In this document: positions 56,947 through 64,000 of the stretch, piece by piece
Layout: every line of letters starts with the position of its first letter
How positions within the stretch are numbered: position 1 is the stretch's first letter
Assembly (NCBI RefSeq): GCF_963583255.1
Contig: NC_084804.1
Coordinates: 35,074,453 to 35,138,452 of the forward strand
Length of the DNA: 64,000 nt
Direction of reading: 5' to 3'
Origin: Pyrus communis
Lineage: Eukaryota; Streptophyta; Magnoliopsida; Rosales; Rosaceae
Position numbers and translations under genes: made by a program
The notes under the pieces: model-generated
Database searches by the model: none
What the model was told of the DNA's origin: nothing
The model's input: the letters and a program-made list of their open reading frames with translations, nothing else

Positions 56947-59756
56947 GGAACAGAGGAAAACAGCAAAGTTTGTGAAGCTTATCCAATGAAAGGTGGACAC
57001 AGAGCCAACAGCTATGCCAACATCTCCGTTTACCAGGTATCTTCAGTTCTCTATGAATCTCTGTAACTGCATTTGGCTAGACTTTATTTGAACTAATCAA
57101 TTGCCAGAAATAATTACCTCGTCTCATGAAACTATATATAGAGAAGGTGTGAAACAAAAAAATTCTTCAAGTTTTGCAAATTAATAATAAGGGCGAGCCT
57201 CTGTGAAACGGAATAGTCATTTGATCGAAGGGTTGTGGGTTTGGATCGTGAAAACAATTCGAGTTGTGAAAAAAAATCCTGTTGGTTTGGAATCGCTTTT
57301 TTGGCGAATTAATAATTATTTCTCATCTGTCCTCCTCTAGGGTTTGCCTCTGGTACTGGAAGATCCTTCCTTCTGAACTAATCTTGTTCTAGTAACTTAT
57401 TGCCTTCTTTTTTTCCTTTCTGGGGTGGTTTAGTGGTACTTGCTTGCCTTTGTTTGTTTCGTTTTGTCTTTTTCTCTAGGCATTTCGACCGAGCGTCTGT
57501 TTCTGGGCATGACTTTTGTAACGTCCCTTTTCTCTTGTTAATTTGACCAAAGAAGTGAAGAACATTAATTAATGCAATTGCAATTGTTGCATGTAGCTTT
57601 ATATATAGGCATGTATATATGAGATAGCCAAACGTTAGTCGATTCATCCTTGTCGAACGGGATTTTTCTTGGAATTTCAAACATAAAATGTAAAATATGT
57701 TCATAGTACGTGGTCCTTATATCGAAACTAATTGCATGCTAGTAAGAGTCTGTTTGATAACCATTTTAATTGTTTGTAACTTAAAATTGTTTTGTAATTC
57801 TTTCCAATTCTAGTTTTCAAATTTTTATTTATTTAAAACCAATATTGAAAGCTATCAAATTTATTGGTTTTATTTATGAAAACTAAAAATAGTCACCAAA
57901 CAAGTTTTATAAAACCAAAACTAAAACCGAGATAGTAATCAAATGGGCGTTATAACTTAATTATGTGAATTTAGTCCTAACCTCCACTAATAAGTCTTTG
58001 ATCTCCTTGTATGCATAAAGTGTGTACATTGCCAATGAAAAATTAAGAACAGTCCCCTTCGTTGAGGGATCGCTCAAATAATTTATAGTTGAGGGATTTC
58101 TCGAATAATTTATTTGAAGGACACCTTGTGGTGTAGATTCCGTAACTTATTTTGACAATCTAAACCGTATATATTATAGTACACCATTCATAGATTATTC
58201 TTCCAAAAAATTAGACGAAAAATCCAGAATTGGTAAGACATCCTATTGTAGTGAAAAAAACAAATGAATACGATTTTTTTAAAGAAACACGGTTATCCAA
58301 CCGTCAAATAGTTTCGGATTTAAGTTATTTTTTGTAAAGATGATTTTTGAGTGATGATCTTTGAGAGAAAGACCTAAAAGATGAACAGTTGAATTATTAA
58401 AATATGATGTGGAGTGGGCCCTACCAAGGATCTCTCAAATAAGCTTATTTGAGGGATCCTTAACGGAAGGGAACTGTAAGTAAGAAACTATATATATGTA
58501 GTTGCTGGTAATTAGTCACTGATAAGCATATATATCATTATTGCTTTTCAGCATTAGAAGTTATTACTTGTTGAAACCAAAAACACAAGCTATACATTAG
58601 AACATTTCTCCTTGTGCAGAGAGGAGGTGCGGAGGCTTCCAAGGAATTTGTAAACAAGGCAATCGCAGAACTTGGCCTGGAAATCTTGTTATCTTCCAAG
58701 ACCTTTAGAATTGCAGATTTAGGTTGCTCCGTTGGGCCCAGTACATTTTTTTCAGTTGAAAACATAATTCAAGCTCTGCAGTTGAAATATAAAACCCAAG
58801 GGCTGAGCTCCCAATTACCTGAGTTTCAGGTTTTCTTTAATGATCTTACATCAAATGATTTTAATCTGCTTTTCAACTCCCTCCCACACGATAGGCAATA
58901 CTATGCCGCTGGGGTGCCAGGCTCCTTCTATGGTCGGCTATTTCCTAATAATTCCATCCACCTTTTTTACTCTTCCTTTTCCATTCCATGGATTTCTCGA
59001 GTCCCAAAAGAGGTAGTGAATAAAAACAGTCCTGCCTGGAATAAAGGTCGAATCTTTTACTCAGATGCCCCAGATGAAGTAGTAAGGGCTTATGAAGCAC
59101 AACATGTTGAGGACATGGATTGCTTCCTCAATGCGAGGGCACAAGAAATTGTGAATGGAGGACTCATGGTACTTAATATTCCAGGTCGCCAAGACGGTAC
59201 CCCTCATTCTCAAACTCTGCCAAATGTGATCTTTCAAATTTTGGGATCTTGCCTCATGGATATGGCTAGGAAGGTAAGCAATTACTGGTAATTTGTTCTT
59301 ACTGTTATATTAAACCATGTACAAATATAATCCAAATAACATCTCATTAGTTTTGAATATTTACAATGCCAAAGCTGCTATACATACATGTGTGTTTTCA
59401 ATTTATGCATGCAGGGAGTTGTTGATGAAGAGAAAGTAGATTCATTTAACCTACCCAATTACTTAATGTCTTCCAAAGAACTAGAAGCTGCTATAGAACT
59501 AAATGGATGCTTTAGCTTAGACAGAAGGGAAAATTTGCATCACTTCGTTGCACATGACAGTGTCTATAAAAATCCCCCACTACTTGCATCTCACATCAGA
59601 GGTAGCCTGGAGGGACTCATCAAGCAGCATTTTGGAGATGAAATCTTGGACGAGCTCTTTGACTTGTATGGAAAAAGACTTGCAGAGCAACAATCCATTG
59701 TTGTGGCAGGGAAGGCAATTGTCTATCTGGTTGTGCTTAGACGCAAGGCAAATTGA
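56941..59756 (+). CDS. SABATH family carboxyl methyltransferase
   Basis: Three exons: 56941-57036, 58620-59273 and 59415-59756, with GT..AG introns, 1092 nt, 363 aa (typical length). The first exon gives MKGGHRANSYANISVYQ, the SAM/substrate-binding start. SAM motif I is DLGCS (65-69), followed by FFNDLTSNDFN, PGSFYGRLFP and SSFSIPWISRVP. SABATH enzymes transfer a methyl group from SAM to a carboxyl group (salicylate, benzoate, jasmonate, loganate, IAA) or to a ring nitrogen. Features resemble the loganic-acid-MT/At5g38780-like branch, but the substrate is not deducible. The first intron (1.58 kb) carries at least one MITE, probably two. No disabling change is seen. Confidence 0.9.
57747..57951. 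mobile_element. possible small MITE in SABATH intron 1
   Basis: The left end gtctgtttgataaccatttt is loosely mirrored by the right end, which on the other strand reads cgcccatttgattactatct. The interior is AT-rich with accaaaac words and non-coding. The ends match only partly, so the call is tentative. Confidence 0.4.
58049..58477. mobile_element. MITE in SABATH intron 1 (hAT-like)
   Basis: The left end acagtccccttcgttgaggg is mirrored by the right end, which on the other strand reads acagttcccttccgttaagg. Flanks aattaaga and aagtaaga match at 7 of 8 bases, which fits a decayed 8-bp target duplication. The interior is related to the MITE at 44286-44679. Confidence 0.65.
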
Positions 59757-61148
59757 CTTGAGCACGGTGCTGTGTCGCTATTTATTTCGAGTCTATAGTC
59801 TCTTTCTTCTTTGTGTTTGTGTCTGTTACTTTAAGGACCTGTGATAAGTTTCCATATTATCTACGAGTTTAATTTGCTTCCTACTGTGCATGCCACTCCT
59901 CATCGTATATAATATTCAGGTATTGACAGCATACATGTTATATGTTAGAAACATGTTCGTCTATTGCTTTGGCTACGACTACAGGTGTCTTTTGCCCGTT
60001 TGGTAATGTTTTTTAAAGCAATTTTTCGTTTTTCAAATAAAAACGAAGCGTAAAATGTGCTTGATAGCATGTTTTAAAAGAATTAAATTTGAAAATGACT
60101 AACACTCCATACAAGTCAAATTAATGTTTCTTGTGTTTCCTAAATATGCATTTCAAATTATAGAAAACAATGGGTAAACGGTTACCTGTTTAACCGCGGT
60201 TAATATCCATAACCATCCATTTAATTTTCACGGGTAAACGGTTATACCCATAACCATTTATTTATTTAAACGGTTACCCATAACCATAACCATGAAGTTT
60301 AAATGGACGGGTAACCGCGGGTATTTTGCCCATCCCTAATTGTATCCCAATTATTTTTCTTCTTGTTTCTCGCTAACCAACCAGAGGGTTTCAAGCTAGA
60401 ATTTTAGACTATTAAACAAAAATGCAATGTTGGTTGAATGTGTGAATTAGGAGAAGACCTAAATGCTAAACACAAGAAAAAAGAAAAAGGAAACAAAAGA
60501 TCAAACCAAAATCAAGGGTCTCCACGTAAGGCAAAAACTTTGGCTTTCTATTGCATATTAAATACCTCTACTTCTTTTGCTACTGTTTAGGTTGAACATC
60601 ATGTCTTTTGTCTCGCAAAGCCACACCTTTTTTATTTTCTGCTGAAAAAATTTCTAGATTGAACCTCCTGATGCATGATGATGGGACGGTGAAAATCAAC
60701 TTTAGAGGATATTTTGCCCTCCTTGGCCCACAAATTCCTTGAATCCAAGAATCAGCCAACTCCCCAGCATATATCCTTGCATATAGGAAAGACTCTGGGT
60801 TACCCCTGACTTCTAGCAATGTATATCATTTCTTACAGTGAAAGATTCCAAGGCCTTTCAGTGTTTGTTCATCAATTTATTTCTAAATTCATCTAAACGG
60901 ACAACAAACAGAATCAGGTGGTTTAATGAGTACTTACCTTAACGTTAAGTATTCGTATGTTCACAAATATCAAACATGAGCTTAATTTCAACCCAAATGC
61001 ATAATTTGATATTGAGATATAATCTAAAATTAACAGCTCTCGGAGCCCTAATACGAACATCCCGCTTTATCACTACAGTAATTTTGTACTCAGTACAACC
61101 ATGAGCAATTGCACACACATTAATGTTTTGCCTGCATTTAGTAAAACA
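59757..61148. other. intergenic, 3' flank of the SABATH gene
   Basis: A block at about 60165-60345 repeats gggtaaacggtta and its complement taaccgcggtt and ends aaatggacgggtaaccgcgg; it looks like a small TIR element. A minus-strand 79-aa ORF (60580-60819) beginning MLEVRGNPESFLYARIYAG has no family I recognise. Confidence 0.4.
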
Positions 61149-61792
61149 CTAGAAAGTTGTGCCCGCGCGTTGCTGCGGGATTAAAAATTGTAAGAAAGAT
61201 TATGTTTGAAAGATTTAAAGACTATAACATAAAAGATTAATATTATTTACATTGAAAAGGAAATGATGATTTTTACATATGAAAGATTTTATATATGCAG
61301 GAGACACACCAAAAGTTGCAGAAGTTGTATTGTATTATCTAGAATAACAAAATATGAGAAAAGTAGTTTACTGCAACGCTAAAAGGTTTTCTCCAGTTCT
61401 GTTGATTGTTGAGGAAGCAGCCTAGGCAAGGAAACAAAAATATTGAAACACATGAAATGAATTTATATGACAGTAGAATTATACCGTGAAGAAAATAAGG
61501 ATTTTGTATTGTTACCTTTTTCAGCAATTTTACAGCACCTCATCAAACTGTTGTGTGTTTGCCTTTGTGATTTGTTTTGGCTCACTATCTTAGATGTATA
61601 ACAAAGATTGAAAATGACAAATTTATATTAGATAAAAGATGGTTGAAAAATAGGAGAAAATATTGTTTGCAATTTAAACTAAATACGGTTGAAAAAACGT
61701 TCTATATCAAATACGGTTCATACATCTATCTTTGCAATTTAAACTAAATGGTGTAATACTTAATTGAATGAAGAAAAGATATATATAAACAC

Positions 61793-61827
<35 letters not shown>

Positions 61828-64000
61828 TTCAATTTCTTCAAAAAATGAAAAGCTAAAAAAATAGTGTTTTAAGTTCCCAATTCTCACCGTAATGAACATA
61901 ACGATATCGTTTTATATGTTCAAAAAATAACAGCATTGAAAAAACTCATTACTAAAAACTTCAATTTGACGAAAACATGTCAGCTTTTATCACATCCAAT
62001 TAAAGTAGTGCAACAGCACACTGACACACTTAAACATGGAAACTTATATACTATTTGACAATGTAAAATCATGCAAACTCTAAACATTAGAAATGGATTC
62101 TAGAAAGTAAAAATATTTCCTTATATATGTTAAAAAAAATTAACAAATTTTCAGTGAACGATCACAGAAAAGGTATAGAAAGGTAACCTAATTTCTTAAT
62201 TCCAAAAAGGGGAAAGATAAAAAAAAAAGGGTACTAAGTTTTTAGTTCTTACCATAACCAAAATTATCATATTGTTTTAATTTGAACTCGGGTTGATTTC
62301 CGTCATCAGCATTAATAGAACCAGTAATTTCAATCCATGTAAGCAAATGATTAAATTCGACTCAATATGACCAATTTTCAATTCAACTAAACCAAAAAAG
62401 TAACCACAATCAAACTAACCTCTCCGTCCCATATGGAGTAAAAAACCTTGTCTCCTGTTTTGTCCTTCGCAAAGGATGAACTGTTCACTCTGTATATACA
62501 AAAAGAACACAGGATAATTTTGAGCACCGTTTCAAAAACCATACATAGACAGTATTATATAATAAAATCCAAATATAACACAACGAATGAACCTTAATGT
62601 AAGGTACAACAGCCTCCGATTACTTCTCATTTGTCCTTGCAATGAATATGTCAAAAAGACAAATCACCATTGAAAGAGGAATCCTTCTAGTGCATTAATT
62701 GCTGCATATTCAAATCTAAAAGGTTTACTCTCCAGAAAATTACTCAACATACTTACTGTAAAATAATCACAAAAAATCTTTAAAAGAATCTATACTATCA
62801 GATTATATCATCGCATTTAATGAATAGCTATAGTTGCATTCCCCCGTTAATATAACCAAAGTAGGTTCTTATAGTTACCTATTTATCTTTTTCATAAAAA
62901 TGAATTCTTTTAAACTTTACACACCAAACATTTTGTTTGCATATGAATCTTTTGGCTTCTAACAGATTAGTGATTAAAAATCTGGAAAACAAACACTTTC
63001 AAAATTTCAAACAAAAACATCATTGCTTTAATCACACATGCACACACACACACACACACACACGCCTATTCTGAATTGATAAAAGAGAACAAAAATTATA
63101 CATGCTTCAAGATAGCCATAATTTGAATTATAACCTACAACTTTAGAGGAAATTAAAAGGCAAAATCAAGCCAAGCCTACAATTCAGCCATTAACTCGAA
63201 GAATGATTATCCATTTTTAAATAAGTGTGCAATCCAATCAAACCCAACAACCATCCAAAGCAAAATCACACAAAATTAACAGATGTCCAAGCATTGAAAG
63301 AATCACCAAAAAGACATGCACTTTGAAAAAGAAGAAAACTTACAGGGCTTTTATGTCTTGTGAGATGTCCAACTGAAGTACTTAATAGTAAAATATAATT
63401 ATCATCATTGATAACTCTCTTCTATTACATGTTATGAGCCTTCCATTTATTACCCATTTCTTGGGAAAATTTACCCAATTATATTCGAAAGCATGAGACA
63501 TGATAGTAAAACACAAAAACAAATTCAGAAGAAATCAAAAGATTCAGAACTATTAAAAATTTCAACATTTCTTAACAACTATTTAGTAAGGATCATAAAA
63601 TCATGCCATCAAATAAATTTGAGGAAAAAAAAAAACTAAATTTAAGTTGAACAAAGGTGACACTTGCCTACCCAGAAATTCAAACCAAATCCCCAAAAAT
63701 TTAAGTTGAATAGATGATAGCAACGAACTCCGATCTCCATCTCCTTCCAAATCCAAAAGAACCAAAACCCATACAGAAAATCTCAATGATGGGCCAGAAA
63801 TCCTGAGAAAAATTCAAAAAAATTAGACAAAGATGGTGCTTTTTGCTGAAAAAAAAAAAGGAAAATAATCGATCTTTTCAAATAGAATCGGACTTGAGTG
63901 TACGTACCGATATGAACGTTTTGAGGAATCGTGGAAAGAAAGCTGAGGTATGGGTGAATTGGTGGTAGTAACGGTGGAAAGGGATCTGAAGCCTGAAAAT
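61149..64000 (-). mobile_element. Helitron-like element, 3' end in window, 5' end not found
   Basis: Read on the minus strand, a GC hairpin cccgcagcaacgcgcggg (61179-61162) is followed after 9 bases by CTAG (61152-61149) and then a host T. That is the Helitron 3' terminus: a subterminal hairpin, CTRR, and insertion before T. The body extends toward higher coordinates. I cannot locate the TC 5' end, so 64000 is only the window limit. The interior includes a 32-bp A-run (61794-61823) and candidate exons. Confidence 0.5.
61530..63372 (-). pseudogene. gene-like exons, family unknown
   Basis: Three pieces with good splice sites join in phase on the minus strand. Exon 63372-63344 follows tacttcag and has donor GTAAGT. 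Exon 62489-62420 follows atatacag and has donor GTTAGT. Exon 61547-61530 follows cacaacag and ends in TAA. The joined reading includes LDISQDIKAL, then VNSSSFAKDKTGDKVFYSIW, then DGEFDEVL. It looks protein-like; I do not recognise the family and no start exon is certain. Being near a Helitron 3' end it may be a captured fragment, or it may be a real gene continuing past the window. Confidence 0.3.

Noticed and set aside
1..64000. tRNA/rRNA genes, CRISPR arrays, operons
   Set aside because: tRNA-like matches are all SINE heads with decayed boxes and no intact cloverleaf; no spaced identical repeats of CRISPR type; gene structures are eukaryotic.

Overview
This is a 64 kb stretch of nuclear plant DNA. 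It is AT-rich, the genes carry introns with GT..AG borders, and the intergenic space is packed with MITEs, SINEs, LINE remnants and microsatellites. The protein families and repeat texture suggest a woody dicot, most likely Rosaceae (apple/pear type). That assignment is inference; no marker in the window settles it.

Six genes can be read almost completely. From left to right they are: a 2-oxoglutarate/Fe(II) dioxygenase (minus, 4580-7139, 4 exons, 348 aa); a TOM1-like VHS-GAT ubiquitin adaptor (minus, 13513-18861, 9 coding exons, 523 aa); a STAY-GREEN-LIKE chloroplast protein (minus, 28282-30352, 5 exons, 249 aa); a Golgi-type putative methyltransferase of the PMT24-27 group (plus, 37989-42201, 8 exons, 805 aa); a single-exon CC-NB-LRR resistance protein (minus, 48377-51136, 919 aa); and a SABATH carboxyl methyltransferase (plus, 56941-59756, 3 exons, 363 aa). 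Two small genes are likely or possible: a secreted IDA-like peptide precursor (plus, 45906-46127) and a small basic ORF with a TATA box (minus, 25692-25928). Fragments include an ACR-type first exon (830-876) and gene-like exons inside a Helitron-like element near the right end. The genes are not an operon and share no obvious pathway; they cover chlorophyll turnover, endosomal sorting, cell-wall/Golgi methylation, specialised metabolism and immunity.

The intergenic regions hold an ACR fragment plus a MITE and a possible LTR (0-4 kb); a MITE cluster and a 1.49-kb direct tandem duplication (9.4-13 kb); a hAT element with a perfect 8-bp target duplication (20.7-21.7 kb); two strong hairpins (22.5 and 25.4 kb); a retroelement-like transcript with a 48-bp poly(A) tail (23.2-24.6 kb); a LINE remnant with a damaged reverse-transcriptase centre (33.3-34.4 kb); and SINEs.

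The most striking structure is a near-perfect inverted duplication of about 667 bp per arm (51006-52374). It mirrors the promoter and first about 35-40 codons of the NLR gene, including four WRKY-type W-boxes per arm. This gives a head-to-head symmetrical promoter, a truncated NLR ORF, and the potential for long double-stranded RNA matching the NLR 5' end.
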